DNA of 64,000 nucleotides. Source: Limnohabitans sp. GTDB taxonomy: Bacteria > Pseudomonadota > Gammaproteobacteria > Burkholderiales > Burkholderiaceae_C. How positions within the stretch are numbered: position 1 is the first letter of the stretch; each line of letters opens with the position of its first letter. The notes below the pieces were generated by a model. It was not told the origin of the DNA. It worked only from the letters and a program-made list of their open reading frames with translations, and ran no database searches. Of the stretch, positions 27,429-36,764 are shown piece after piece. The DNA is taken from contig VERE01000014.1 of NCBI GenBank assembly GCA_018882835.1, positions 1-64,000 on the forward strand. The letters are read 5' to 3'. The translations under genes were made by a program, and so were the position numbers.

Positions 27429-28893
27429 CAAAAATGGGCATGTCTTTCCACAAGCCTTTGAGGTTTTTGTGGGCCACCGTGAGCCATTGGGGCTGGTACA
27501 AAAAGGCGTGTGCGGCATCGTTGGCCAACAGTCGCTGTGCATCGCCTAATAGTTTGGCACGATCCGCTACGCGAGGTGCGTTGTGGATGCGCTCAAACAG
27601 GGCATTGAACGCCTGCGACTCGTAGCCCCAGTAGTAGCCTGGCTTGGCGAAATTGCCTAGGTCGAATGGCTCCACGTGAGAGATCAGGGTGAGGTCATAG
27701 TTTTTCTGCGTGTAAACGCCGCTGAGCCATTGCGCCCACTCGACGTTTTGCAGTTTGGCGACGATACCCACTTTGGCCAGTTGCGCCGCAATCACCTCAC
27801 CACCCTGCCGTGCATAGGGCGGCGGCGGCAGAATCAAATTCAGCTCCAGCGGCGTTTTGACGCCCGCCTCGGACAACAGGGCCCGCGCCTTGTCGGGGTT
27901 GTAGGGGTTCACGCCAGTGGTGTCCACATAGCCTAAAGCCCCGGGCACGTAATGGCTGCCAATGGGCACGCCAAAGCCATCGGCTGCGGCGGCAATCACG
28001 GCCTTGCGGTCAATGGCGGCGGCAAGGGCGCGGCGCACACGCACATCGTCCAACGGCTTGCGCTTGTGGTTGATGGCCAGGATGGTTTTGGCGCGCGAGC
28101 CATTGGTCAAAATTTGAAAGCGCGGGTCGGCCTTGAATTGCGCCAGGCTGCGGGCGGCCGCCACGCGGGGGAAGGCATCCACATCCCCCGAGAGCAAAGC
28201 CGCCACTTGCGCGGCCGGGTCGGAAATGAAGCGAAACGTGGCTTTGCGCAAGGCAATGGCCTTGGCGTCGCGGTGCCCGTCCCAGCGGTTTAGGGTGATA
28301 GAGGAACCCCGGTTCCACTGCCCCAATTGAAAGGGCCCCGTGCCCACCGGCTTGGTGGCATTGGTGTCCGCGCTCTTGGGCTCGACGATGACAGCTGTGG
28401 CCTGTCCCATCAAGAACAAAAAATCGGGGTCAATTTGCTTGTTCAGGATGACCACGGTGTGCTCGTCGATGGCTGCCACGCTGTCCATGCTGGCAAAAGT
28501 GCGCTTGTCTTTGTTGGTGCTTTTTTCAGAGGCCGCACGCTCAAAGGCAAACTTGACTGTTTGTGCGTTGAAGGGTTCGCCATTGTGGAACTTGATGCCT
28601 TTGCGCAAGCGAAAGGTGTAGCTCTTGAGGTCAGGTGACACTTCCCAGCGCTCGGCCAGCAAGGGTTGCACACTGCCATCGCTTTGAATTTTGGTCAGGG
28701 TCTCAAAGACGTTGTAGTGAACGATCTCGGCGATGGCGGAAGCGGCCCCAGCGGTGGGGTCCAAGCCGGGCGGCTCCAGGGTCATGGCCAGAACGGCTTG
28801 GTCTTTTTTCGTTTGCGCCTGGCTGATCAATGGCAAGCCGCTGATGGCTGTGGTGGTGGCCAAGCCCACAAAGTTGCGTCGATGGAGTGTCAT
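27397..28893 (-). CDS. Peptide/opine-type ABC transporter substrate-binding protein (DppA-like)
   Basis: A 498-residue SBP_bac_5 protein. A signal peptide (RRNFVGLATTTAISGLPLISQAQ) is followed by the family pattern 'EPPGLDPTAGAASAIAEIVHYNVFETL' and 'LAERWEVSPDLKSYTFRLRKGIKFHNG'. ATG 28893 begins the signal sequence. It is the last gene of a minus-strand operon with two permeases and two ATPases. The ligand could be dipeptides, oligopeptides or glutathione-like compounds. Confidence 0.92.
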   Translation of the reverse strand: MTLHRRNFVGLATTTAISGLPLISQAQTKKDQAVLAMTLEPPGLDPTAGAASAIAEIVHYNVFETLTKIQSDGSVQPLLAERWEVSPDLKSYTFRLRKGIKFHNGEPFNAQTVKFAFERAASEKSTNKDKRTFASMDSVAAIDEHTVVILNKQIDPDFLFLMGQATAVIVEPKSADTNATKPVGTGPFQLGQWNRGSSITLNRWDGHRDAKAIALRKATFRFISDPAAQVAALLSGDVDAFPRVAAARSLAQFKADPRFQILTNGSRAKTILAINHKRKPLDDVRVRRALAAAIDRKAVIAAAADGFGVPIGSHYVPGALGYVDTTGVNPYNPDKARALLSEAGVKTPLELNLILPPPPYARQGGEVIAAQLAKVGIVAKLQNVEWAQWLSGVYTQKNYDLTLISHVEPFDLGNFAKPGYYWGYESQAFNALFERIHNAPRVADRAKLLGDAQRLLANDAAHAFLYQPQWLTVAHKNLKGLWKDMPIFVNDLSALSWA

Positions 28894-28913
28894 GAAATGT
28901 CTTTCTCTGTCTT

Positions 28914-29681
28914 TCAAAATTGTGGCACAGCGGCCACCAAGGCTTGCGTACAAGGGTGTTGCGGGTCCTGGAACAAGCGGTGTGGCGCGCCACGCTCGAC
29001 CACACGGCCTTGCTGCATCACGCAGGCCTCGTCGCACAGATGCTGCACCACGGCCAGGTCGTGGCTGATCAGCAGGTAGGTGATGCCAAAGCGGTCTTGC
29101 AAATCCATCATCAGGTTCAGCACTTGCGCCTGTACGCTGACGTCCAGCGCGGACAAGGGCTCATCGGCCACGATCAACTTTGGGCGGGTGATGAGGGCGC
29201 GTGCCAAGGCAATGCGCTGGCGTTGGCCGCCTGAGAATTCATGCGGGTATTTGTCCAGGTCGCTGCTGCGCAAGCCCACTTGGCTGAGGATCTCCGCGGC
29301 CTGTTCGCGCAAGTCTTGGCGTGACAAACCGGGCACGGTGTTCAGGGGTTCAACCACCGTGTGCAGAATGCGCATGCGCGGGTCCAGCGAGCCATAGGGG
29401 TCCTGGAACACCATCTGAAAATGGCGCCGCGCCTCGCGCAAGGCCCTGGCGCCCAAGACGTTCACATTCTGGCCTTGAAATAGAACCTGGCCTTGTGTGG
29501 GTTTTTCAAGCGCCATCACCAGTCGCGCCAGCGTGGATTTGCCCGAACCCGACTCGCCCACCAAGGCCAGATTGCGTCCGGCGTGAAGCTGCAGGTTCAC
29601 CTCCGACACGGCGATGATGGGCGTTCGCCCCGACCCATAGTGTTTGCTGACATTCTGCAGTTGCAGCAAAGGGGCGTTCAT
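28914..29681 (-). CDS. Peptide ABC transporter ATP-binding protein (DppF/OppF-like)
   Basis: A 255-residue ATPase. Walker A is GESGSGKST, the signature [15 protein letters not shown] and Walker B LIVADEPLSALD. It starts at ATG 29681, overlapping the stop of the DppD-like gene; the frame extends five codons further upstream. It is paired with the DppD-like ATPase. Confidence 0.92.
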   Translation of the reverse strand: MNAPLLQLQNVSKHYGSGRTPIIAVSEVNLQLHAGRNLALVGESGSGKSTLARLVMALEKPTQGQVLFQGQNVNVLGARALREARRHFQMVFQDPYGSLDPRMRILHTVVEPLNTVPGLSRQDLREQAAEILSQVGLRSSDLDKYPHEFSGGQRQRIALARALITRPKLIVADEPLSALDVSVQAQVLNLMMDLQDRFGITYLLISHDLAVVQHLCDEACVMQQGRVVERGAPHRLFQDPQHPCTQALVAAVPQF

Positions 29682-30661
29682 GAAAGCCTCCAGCACCGGG
29701 CTTGTCTTGTGGGACTGAGGGGGATGCTGCGGGGCTCAGACGCTCGGCAGGCGTCGTCAACCCAACTGCAGCGGTCGGCGAAAGCGCAGCCCTGGCCCAA
29801 CTGGTGCAACTCGGGCACCTGCCCCGGCAGCGTGGGCAAACGCATTCTTTGCGATGTATCTTGTGGTGCGCGCAGCCATTGCGGTCGCGAGGCCAGCAGG
29901 CCACGGGTGTAAGGGTGGGCGGGTGTTTTCAGTACCTCGTCAGTGGGGCCTTGCTCGACGATTTGGCCGGCGTACATCACCTTCAATTGCTGAACTTGGC
30001 GGGCCAAAACGCCCAGGTCGTGCGATATCAGCAGCAGGCCCATGCCGCGCTCTTGCACCAAGGATTGCATCAATTCCAAAAGACGTTGCGCCACCGTGAC
30101 ATCGAGCGCGGTAGTGGGCTCGTCGGCAATCAGCAGGTCGGGGTTGCAACTCAGGGCCATGGCAATCATGATGCGCTGTCGCTGCCCGCCGGAGAATTGG
30201 TGAGGGTGGTCTTGCAAGCGTTGTCGTGCCATGGCAATGCCCACGCGGTCCAGCAAATCGGCGGCCTCGCTCAAGGCGGCCTTTCGGGACAGGCCTCGGT
30301 GCAAGCGAAGGGGCTCCGCGACCTGTTCACCCACCGAGTGCAAGGGATTGAGTGCCGTCATGGGCTCTTGAAAAATCATGGCCCAGCGGTTGCCGCGCAG
30401 CTTGCACCACTGGTCTTCCGACCAGCTCAGGCATTCTTCGCCTTGCCATTGCAAGCTGCCCCGCACTTGCGCGCCCTCGGGCAGCAAGCCCATGAGGGCC
30501 AGCGCGGTCAGCGATTTGCCGCAACCGGATTCGCCCATCAAGCCCATGGTGTCGCCGCGCTCTAAACTCAAGCTCACGCCGCGTACCGCATCCACCAGGC
30601 CATGGGCCGTACGAACCTGCACATGCAGATCTTTGAGTTGCAGCAGGGGGTGCTTGCTCAT
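29678..30661 (-). CDS. Peptide ABC transporter ATP-binding protein (DppD/OppD-like)
   Basis: A 327-residue ATPase. Walker A is GESGCGKS, the signature [15 protein letters not shown] and Walker [13 protein letters not shown]. It carries the C-terminal oligopeptide-transporter extension with cysteines ([16 protein letters not shown]), a region that binds an Fe-S cluster in some DppD/OppD-type ATPases. The start overlaps the neighbouring permease stop by 4 bp. Confidence 0.92.
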   Translation of the reverse strand: MSKHPLLQLKDLHVQVRTAHGLVDAVRGVSLSLERGDTMGLMGESGCGKSLTALALMGLLPEGAQVRGSLQWQGEECLSWSEDQWCKLRGNRWAMIFQEPMTALNPLHSVGEQVAEPLRLHRGLSRKAALSEAADLLDRVGIAMARQRLQDHPHQFSGGQRQRIMIAMALSCNPDLLIADEPTTALDVTVAQRLLELMQSLVQERGMGLLLISHDLGVLARQVQQLKVMYAGQIVEQGPTDEVLKTPAHPYTRGLLASRPQWLRAPQDTSQRMRLPTLPGQVPELHQLGQGCAFADRCSWVDDACRASEPRSIPLSPTRQARCWRLS

Positions 30662-31500
30662 CGCTGGCGTGACAGTTTGGGGTCAAGCAAGTCGCGCAGG
30701 CCATCGCCCACCAGGTTCAGGCCCAGCACCGCGATCGCAATCGCCACGCCAGGAAAGACGGCCAGGCGAGGGGCTTGGAACAGCAAGGTTTGGGCTTCGC
30801 TGAGCATGCGCCCCCATGAGGGCTCGGGCGGTTGTGTGCCCAGACCCAGGTAAGACAGCGCCGCCTCCGCCAAAATAGCCAATGCAAACTGCGCCGACGC
30901 TTGCACGATGAGCACAGCCGCGATGTTGGGCAACACATGGTCCCAGGTGATGCGCCAGCGCCCTTTGCCGCAGGCACGCGCCGCCAGCACATAGTCGCGC
31001 GCCCAAATGGCGTGCGCGTTGCCGCGCGTGATGCGCGCGAACACCGGGATGTTGAAAAAGCCAATCGCCAAAATGGCATTCACCATGCCGGGGCCCAGGA
31101 CAGCGGTGATCAGGATGGCCACCAATATCGCTGGAAAAGCAAAGCTGAAATCGGTCAGGCGCATCAAGGCCTCTTCCACCCAGCCCGGGTAGGCTGCGGC
31201 CAGCAAGCCCAAGGCGACACCGATGCTCAAGCCAATGCTGACGGCCACCACCCCCACCAGAATCGAGCTGCGTGCGCCCGCAAGCAACAGGGACACCACA
31301 TCCCGTCCCAGTGCATCGGTGCCCAGCCAATGCGCGCCAGAGGGGGGCATGAGTTTGCGGGCCATGTCGATGTCGGTCAAGGCATAAGGGGTCCAGGCGA
31401 GCGACAGCAAGGCGGCGCAAGCCACCAGGCACAGCAACACGCTGCCCAACACAAAGCTGGGGTGACGCATGGCGCGATGTGCCAGGCTGTGCGTGCTCAT
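30658..31500 (-). CDS. Peptide ABC transporter permease (DppC-like)
   Basis: A 280-residue inner-membrane permease with about six hydrophobic segments, the N-terminal OppC_N-type segment, 'HWLGTDALGRDVVSLLLAGARSSILVG' and the EAA-loop region 'ACGKGRWRITWDHVLPN'. It overlaps both neighbours by 4 bp within the operon. Confidence 0.92.
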   Translation of the reverse strand: MSTHSLAHRAMRHPSFVLGSVLLCLVACAALLSLAWTPYALTDIDMARKLMPPSGAHWLGTDALGRDVVSLLLAGARSSILVGVVAVSIGLSIGVALGLLAAAYPGWVEEALMRLTDFSFAFPAILVAILITAVLGPGMVNAILAIGFFNIPVFARITRGNAHAIWARDYVLAARACGKGRWRITWDHVLPNIAAVLIVQASAQFALAILAEAALSYLGLGTQPPEPSWGRMLSEAQTLLFQAPRLAVFPGVAIAIAVLGLNLVGDGLRDLLDPKLSRQR

Positions 31501-32450
31501 GCGCTGTCACGTCCTTGTATGCGGGGGTCGATGACGGCGTACAGCAAGTCGACCACAAAGTTGATGACCACCACCATGACAGCCAGCAGCATCACGCTGT
31601 TGCGTACCACGATCAGGTCGCGGTTGGCAATCGACTGAAAAATCAGGCGTCCCAGCCCTGGCAGGTAGAACACGTTCTCGATGACCACCGTGCCCGCGAC
31701 CAGGTTGGCGAATTGCAAGCCCATCACAGTGACCACCGGGATCATGGCGTTGCGCAAAGCATGGGCCCACATGGCGCTGCGCAAGCTGCGCCCTTTGGCG
31801 CGGGCCGTGCGGACAAAGTCTTCGCGAAGCACTTCCAGCATGGCCGAGCGGGTGATGCGAGCCAGAATGGCAGCTTGCACCACGGCCAATGACAGGGCGG
31901 GCAGCAAAAGAGCCTTCAGGCCAGCGCCCAGGCCTTCTGACCAACCGTCGAAACCGCCTGCTGAAAACCAGCGCAAGTGCACCGAGAACAGCATGATCAG
32001 CAAAATCGCAAACCAGAAATTGGGGATGGCGATGCCCAACTGGCTCAGCCCCATGATGCCCACATCGCCCAGGCGGTGTTGACGCGACGCGGCATACACG
32101 CCCGCGCCCAGGGCCAGCACGGTGGTGAACAGCATGGCCATCAGCGCCAGCGGCAGGGTCAGGCTCATGCGCTCCAGGATCAGCTCTCCCACGGGCGAGC
32201 TGTAGGCATGGCTCAGGCCGAGGTCGAAGCGCAGCAGGCCGCCCAGCCATTGGGCGTAGCGCTGCCAGGCAGGCTGATCCAGCCCCAACTGCTGCGCGAG
32301 GGCTTGCACCGCCTCTTCCGAGGCATCCGGGCCCAAGAGCACCTGGGCGATGTTGCCTGGCAAGACATCCAGTGCTGCGAAGATGACGGCCGAAGCGGCC
32401 AACACTGTGGCCAGCAAGGTCAAGCTGCGGCGCAGCAAAAAACGCATCAT
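31497..32450 (-). CDS. Peptide ABC transporter permease (DppB-like)
   Basis: A protein of about 317 residues with six hydrophobic segments and the EAA-loop pattern 'TARAKGRSLRSAMWAHALRNAMIPVVTVMG'. It is the first gene of the operon. The start is uncertain: MMRFLLRRS at 32450 resembles the usual N-terminus, while an ATG at 32468 gives a six-residue extension. It is divergent from the ferredoxin gene, with only about 40 bp between starts. Confidence 0.88.
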   Translation of the reverse strand: MMRFLLRRSLTLLATVLAASAVIFAALDVLPGNIAQVLLGPDASEEAVQALAQQLGLDQPAWQRYAQWLGGLLRFDLGLSHAYSSPVGELILERMSLTLPLALMAMLFTTVLALGAGVYAASRQHRLGDVGIMGLSQLGIAIPNFWFAILLIMLFSVHLRWFSAGGFDGWSEGLGAGLKALLLPALSLAVVQAAILARITRSAMLEVLREDFVRTARAKGRSLRSAMWAHALRNAMIPVVTVMGLQFANLVAGTVVIENVFYLPGLGRLIFQSIANRDLIVVRNSVMLLAVMVVVINFVVDLLYAVIDPRIQGRDSA

Positions 32451-32490
32451 GGTGAGAGGATAATTCATATTTTCAACACCCACGCACGCC

Positions 32491-32769
32491 ATGGCACTCA
32501 CCATTACCGATCAATGCATCAACTGCGATGTCTGCGAGCCGGAGTGCCCGAATGAGGCCATTTACCTCGGGCCCGAAATCTACGAAATCGACCCGGACAA
32601 ATGCACCGAATGTGTGGGTCATTTCGATGAGCCGCAATGTGTCCAGGTCTGTCCCGTGGCTTGCATCCCGGTGAACCCGCAGCGGGTGGAAACCCAAGAG
32701 GTTTTGTGGGAAAAGTTTCGGCGTTTGCAAGCGGCCGCCAAGGGCGCTGTCCCCCCGCCGGCAGACTGA
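32491..32769 (+). CDS. YfhL-type 2[4Fe-4S] ferredoxin
   Basis: A 92-residue ferredoxin. The first cluster motif is CINCDVCEPECP, and the second is CTECVGHFDEPQCVQVCPVACIP with the longer spacer of the YfhL/Allochromatium-type ferredoxins. A helical C-terminal extension follows. It is a cytoplasmic electron carrier whose partners are not evident. It ends 3 bp from the convergent pth gene. Confidence 0.93.
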   Translation: MALTITDQCINCDVCEPECPNEAIYLGPEIYEIDPDKCTECVGHFDEPQCVQVCPVACIPVNPQRVETQEVLWEKFRRLQAAAKGAVPPPAD

Positions 32770-32772
32770 GGG

Positions 32773-33381
32773 TCAGACAGCTTCAGGTCGCGGCGGCTTG
32801 GCTCGCGGGGGTTTGCTGGTGTGCACTTTATGCGTGGCTTTGACCATGTCTCCGCTTAAAAAATCTGGCACGGCTTGCAGCGTGCGCTCAATGCAGCGCT
32901 CGATCAAATCGCGTTGTTCCGGGGCAGGCTTTTTCAGCACCCAGTGAATCACCTCGGACTTCACGCCGGGGTGCCCGATGCCCAAACGCAAGCGCCAGTA
33001 GGCATCCGTGCCGAGCTGGGCGTGAATGTCGCGCAGGCCATTGTGGCCGGCATGGCTGCCGCCCAGCTTCAGCTTGGCTTCGCCGGGCACCACATCCAGC
33101 TCGTCGTGGACGACCAGAATTTCTTCGGGCTGAATTTTGAAAAAACGGGCCAAGGCTGCCACCGACTTGCCTGAGACATTCATGAAGGTTTGAGGCTCGA
33201 GCAGCCACACCAACTGGCCTGCCACCTGGGTGCGCGCCACCAAGCCGTGGTAGCTGCGATCCGACTGCAGTTGCAGCTTCATCTGGCGGGCCAGGGCGTC
33301 AATCCACCAGAACCCAGCGTTGTGGCGGGTGGCTTCGTATTCGGCGCCTGGGTTGCCCAGGCCAACAAACAATTTGATCAT
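32773..33381 (-). CDS. pth: Peptidyl-tRNA hydrolase
   Basis: A 202-residue enzyme that recycles peptidyl-tRNAs released from stalled ribosomes. It has the N-terminal [20 protein letters not shown] with catalytic His20, the QTFMNVSGK loop, the VVHDELD motif and [12 protein letters not shown]. It follows rplY on the same strand, the standard order. Confidence 0.96.
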   Translation of the reverse strand: MIKLFVGLGNPGAEYEATRHNAGFWWIDALARQMKLQLQSDRSYHGLVARTQVAGQLVWLLEPQTFMNVSGKSVAALARFFKIQPEEILVVHDELDVVPGEAKLKLGGSHAGHNGLRDIHAQLGTDAYWRLRLGIGHPGVKSEVIHWVLKKPAPEQRDLIERCIERTLQAVPDFLSGDMVKATHKVHTSKPPRAKPPRPEAV

Positions 33382-33402
33382 GGTGCGTGATTATCGGTGG
33401 CG

Positions 33403-33433
33403 CCAAAACAAACGGCCCACCGAAGTGGGCCGT
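33403..33433 (-). terminator. Intrinsic terminator after rplY
   Basis: A perfect 9-bp stem (ACGGCCCAC/GTGGGCCGT, 33412-33433) closes a TTCG tetraloop on the minus strand and is followed by TTTGTTTTG. It lies between rplY and pth, so it should limit read-through into pth. Confidence 0.85.
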
Positions 33434-33456
33434 AGGGTTTGCGAAACCAGCCAGGA

Positions 33457-34059
33457 TTATTTCTTGGCTTCGGCGGCAGGTGCTGCGGCTTCGGCTTCGG
33501 CGGCAACAGCCACGACCGACACCAGAACCGGGTTGGCCTTGCCATGGGTGACCGCGGTCACGCCCTTGGGCAGGGTGATGTCGTTCAGGTGCAGCGAGCT
33601 GCCCTTGCGCAGGTTGCTCAGGTCCACCGCGATGAACTCGGGCAGGTCGGCCGGCAAGCAGGACACTTCCAGTTCGGTGATCACATGGTTGATCAGGCAA
33701 GCATCGGCTTTCACGGCTGGCGAAGCATCTTCACCGCTGTAGTGAATCGGCACTTTCTTGTGCATCTTGGTGTTGGCATCCACGCGCTGGAAGTCAATGT
33801 GCAGCACCAGTTGCTTGAACGGGTGGTATTGCACGTCACGCAGCAGCACTTGGGCGCTGGTGCCATTGATTTCCATGTCCAGGATGGAGGAATGGAAGGC
33901 CTCTTTTTTCAGGGCATGCCACAGCGCGTTGTGATCGAGTTCGATCAGTTGCGGCTGGCCTTTGCCACCATAGACGATACCGGGCGTGCGACCGGTGATG
34001 CGCAGACGGCGGCTCGCACCCGTTCCCTGCTTGGCGCGCTCAAAAGCGACGAATTTCAT
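33457..34059 (-). CDS. rplY: 50S ribosomal protein L25/general stress protein Ctc
   Basis: A 200-residue long-form L25. The N-terminal 5S-rRNA-binding L25 domain (about 1-90, with [20 protein letters not shown]) is followed by the C-terminal TL5/Ctc domain and an Ala/Glu-rich tail. It lies downstream of prs, with a terminator on each side. Confidence 0.95.
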   Translation of the reverse strand: MKFVAFERAKQGTGASRRLRITGRTPGIVYGGKGQPQLIELDHNALWHALKKEAFHSSILDMEINGTSAQVLLRDVQYHPFKQLVLHIDFQRVDANTKMHKKVPIHYSGEDASPAVKADACLINHVITELEVSCLPADLPEFIAVDLSNLRKGSSLHLNDITLPKGVTAVTHGKANPVLVSVVAVAAEAEAAAPAAEAKK

Positions 34060-34105
34060 AGTTCACTCCTAAAAGAGTCCACCGCGACCAGTGTGACCCC
34101 AGTTT

Positions 34106-34128
34106 AAAAAAGGGCCACAGAGCAGCCC
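34106..34128 (-). terminator. Probable intrinsic terminator after prs
   Basis: On the minus strand GGGC...GCCC (34112-34128) is followed directly by TTTTTT. It lies 31 bp past the prs stop and before rplY. The stem is short (four strong pairs plus wobbles). Confidence 0.6.
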
Positions 34129-34158
34129 GCTTGCAAGTTCTTCGATCAACCCGGTTTT

Positions 34159-35136
34159 TTAAAACAACTGATTTTGGTCGGAGAACAAACTCATGACCGA
34201 CTCACCTTTGGCAATGCGCTGCATCGTTTCGGCGATGAGCGGTGCCACAGAGAGTTGGCGAATTTTTTGGCATTGCGCTGCAGACTCGCTGAGCGGAATG
34301 GTGTTGGTGATGACCACCTCATCCAGGGCCTCGCCTTTGGCGATGCGCTCGATGGCCGGACCTGAAAAAATCGGGTGCGTGCAATACGCATAAACTTTTT
34401 TGGCACCGCGCTCTTTCAGAACCTCGGCGGCCTTGACCAGGGTGCCAGCGGTGTCGATCATGTCGTCCATGATGACGCAGTTGCGGCCTTCGATGTCGCC
34501 GATGACATGCATGACCTCGGACACATTGGCTTTGGGGCGACGCTTGTCAATGATGGCCAGATCGCAGCCGAGCTGCTTGGCCAGCGCCCGTGCGCGTACC
34601 ACGCCACCCACATCGGGCGACACCACAATCAGGTCTTCGTATTTTTGCTGGCGCAGGTCGCCCAGCAGCACCGGCGAGGCGTAAATGTTGTCGACCGGAA
34701 TGTCAAAGAAGCCTTGAATCTGGTCAGCATGCAGGTCCATGGTGAGCACGCGAGCCACGCCCACTGTTTGCAACAGGTTGGCCACCACTTTGGCAGAGAT
34801 GGGCACGCGGGTGGAGCGCGGGCGGCGATCCTGGCGGGCATAGCCAAAGTAGGGGATGACAGCACTGATGCGCTCGGCAGAGGCGCGCTTGAGCGCGTCG
34901 ACCATGATGAGCAGTTCCATCAGGTTTTCGTTGGTGGGCGCGCAGGTCGACTGAATCACGAAAACATCGCGGGCACGCACGTTTTGGTTGATTTCAACAG
35001 TGACTTCGCCATCCGAGAAACGGCCCACCGATGCAGCGCCGAGTTCTGTGCCAAGGTTGGTGGCAATTTCCTGGGCCAGTGCCGGGTTGGCATTGCCTGT
35101 GAAAAGCATGAAATCGGTGGTGGGTGGGGTCGACAT
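34159..35136 (-). CDS. prs: Ribose-phosphate pyrophosphokinase
   Basis: A 325-residue PRPP synthase. It has '[27 protein letters not shown]' at the N-terminus, the ATP-binding [10 protein letters not shown] loop, the KRRPK loop and the PRPP-binding [12 protein letters not shown]. It supplies PRPP for nucleotide, His and Trp synthesis. It follows tRNA-Gln and ispE. Confidence 0.96.
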   Translation of the reverse strand: MSTPPTTDFMLFTGNANPALAQEIATNLGTELGAASVGRFSDGEVTVEINQNVRARDVFVIQSTCAPTNENLMELLIMVDALKRASAERISAVIPYFGYARQDRRPRSTRVPISAKVVANLLQTVGVARVLTMDLHADQIQGFFDIPVDNIYASPVLLGDLRQQKYEDLIVVSPDVGGVVRARALAKQLGCDLAIIDKRRPKANVSEVMHVIGDIEGRNCVIMDDMIDTAGTLVKAAEVLKERGAKKVYAYCTHPIFSGPAIERIAKGEALDEVVITNTIPLSESAAQCQKIRQLSVAPLIAETMQRIAKGESVMSLFSDQNQLF

Positions 35137-35245
35137 GTTGACGAATAGCGTTGTAGATTGACAGAGGGCCTAACCAAGCAACAACCTGCTGGCCCTGCAG
35201 CCCGATGACCGCGCACCCATCAAGTGTCGTCACAAACAAACACGG

Positions 35246-35322
35246 TGGCAGGGGAGGAAGGACTCGAACCCTCGCATGCCGGAATCAAAATCCGGTGCCT
35301 TGACCAACTTGGCGACTCCCCT
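35246..35322 (-). tRNA. tRNA-Gln (anticodon TTG)
   Basis: A 77-nt cloverleaf on the minus strand. The acceptor pairs AGGGGAG/CTCCCCT, the anticodon loop is TTTTGAT giving anticodon TTG, the T-loop is TTCGAGT, and the CCA end is encoded at 35246-35248. It sits between ispE and prs, the position conserved in betaproteobacteria. Confidence 0.96.
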
Positions 35323-35352
35323 ACACAGGAGAAAGGCAAAGCCTCTCACCCT

Positions 35353-36198
35353 TTAATTGTCGCTGAAAGCCCATCCAGCCAATGGATGGACTTTCAAATT
35401 GTTGCACACCCTCAATTGCCAGCCCGCGGGTGTTGGAGGCCACTCCAACGGTCGGTGCAAGCTGGCAAACACTGCGCTGCCAGACCCCGTCATGCGCGGC
35501 TGTAATCCTAAAGTTCTTAGCCAGTCGAGGGCTTGAGTCACTTCGGGGCACAGTCGCTCGGCGACTGGCTGCAAGTCGTTTCGACCAAAGTCGAAGGGCC
35601 GTGCAGCAAAGTCTGCCATTGTAGCAGTTTTAGTCTGCCTTTCCAAATGAGGGTCGCGAAAAATTCTGGCAGTTTCCAGTCCCGCTTGCGGTTTGAGAAT
35701 CGCCCAGGTCCCCTCGGGCAGGGACAGTGGCTGAATTTTCTCGCCAATGCCTTCAACCCAGGCGTGTTGGCCGCTCAGGAAGAAAGGGACATCGGCCCCC
35801 AGTTGCAAGCCCAGCGCTTGCAGTCGATGCAGGGGCCATTTCAGGTCCCACAGACGGTTCAGGGCCAGCAAGGTGCTGGCTGCATCCGATGAGCCGCCGC
35901 CCATGCCGGCCTCGGCGGGCAAACGCTTTTCGATGGCGATGTGCGCACCCAGCGGGCAGCCGGAAGTTTCTTTCAGCAAGCGCGCAGCCCTTAGCACCAA
36001 GTCGTCAGCGGGCAGGGGCACCGTCAGGTCTTCGCGCTCAAGGTGGTCGCGGCTGAGGCGCTCAAAGTGCAAGGTGTCGCACCAGTCAATCAGCATGAAG
36101 GCCGATTGCAGCAAGTGGTAGCCATCGTCGCGCCGTCCCGTGATGTGCAGGAACAAATTCAGCTTGGCAGGCGCAGGAACATCGAGCAGGGATTGCAT
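35353..36198 (-). CDS. ispE: 4-diphosphocytidyl-2-C-methyl-D-erythritol kinase
   Basis: A 281-residue GHMP kinase of the MEP isoprenoid pathway. It has 'APAKLNLFLHITGRRDDGYHLLQSAF' at the N-terminus, the ATP-binding PAEAGMGGGSSDAAS loop near residue 97 and the C-terminal MTGSGSAVFA. Length and motifs are normal. It is directly downstream of lolB. Confidence 0.95.
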   Translation of the reverse strand: MQSLLDVPAPAKLNLFLHITGRRDDGYHLLQSAFMLIDWCDTLHFERLSRDHLEREDLTVPLPADDLVLRAARLLKETSGCPLGAHIAIEKRLPAEAGMGGGSSDAASTLLALNRLWDLKWPLHRLQALGLQLGADVPFFLSGQHAWVEGIGEKIQPLSLPEGTWAILKPQAGLETARIFRDPHLERQTKTATMADFAARPFDFGRNDLQPVAERLCPEVTQALDWLRTLGLQPRMTGSGSAVFASLHRPLEWPPTPAGWQLRVCNNLKVHPLAGWAFSDN

Positions 36199-36212
36199 GG
36201 CTGGCAGGGAAT

Positions 36213-36764
36213 TCAGGGTTGCAGGACCACGCGCAACTCAAGCCGAGGCCAGGGGTCGTAGCGACGCGCCACCAAGGGGCCGCCCTGGCTGGGCTTGGAT
36301 TCCACTTGCCAGCCTGGCACCTCCACGGTTTCATTGCGCAACCAGGCAAAAACAGCCTCGATCGGAAGGTCGGTGCCAATGCTGCGCTGGATCAGGTCGG
36401 CCAGGGATGCAAAACGGTAGTTGCGCTCGCCCTGGCTCAAAATGGCTTGCCCAGGCCGCCAGCGCAACACGATGGCGGCCGTGCCGAAAGGGCCTTCGAC
36501 CTGCAATTGCCCCTCTTCGGCATTGCCTTCCAGCTCGAAGGCAATGTGGATGTGGGTTTGTTGCGAAAAGTCTTTCTGTATGCTCAGCGAAAGCCGCCCC
36601 GACCAGGCCGTGGGTTCGGGCGCAGAGGGTGCTGGTGAGGTGATCGGCACCGTTGTCAAGGCTGGCGAAGGGGGCGCGGGTGCGGGCGTGCTGCAGGCTG
36701 TCAGCAATGCGCAGACAGCGCACCCCACCAACAGACCTGCGCGTCCCCACAGCGCCACGCTCAT
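36213..36764 (-). CDS. lolB: Outer-membrane lipoprotein insertion protein LolB
   Basis: A protein of about 183 residues with a lipoprotein signal ending LLTAC (modified Cys24), a Pro/Ala-rich linker, then a LolB-like beta-barrel domain (WSGRLSLSI; GPFGTAAIVLRW). Sequence conservation in LolB is low, so position between the TPR gene and ispE is part of the argument. ATG 36764 overlaps the TPR gene stop (ATGA). Confidence 0.85.
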   Translation of the reverse strand: MSVALWGRAGLLVGCAVCALLTACSTPAPAPPSPALTTVPITSPAPSAPEPTAWSGRLSLSIQKDFSQQTHIHIAFELEGNAEEGQLQVEGPFGTAAIVLRWRPGQAILSQGERNYRFASLADLIQRSIGTDLPIEAVFAWLRNETVEVPGWQVESKPSQGGPLVARRYDPWPRLELRVVLQP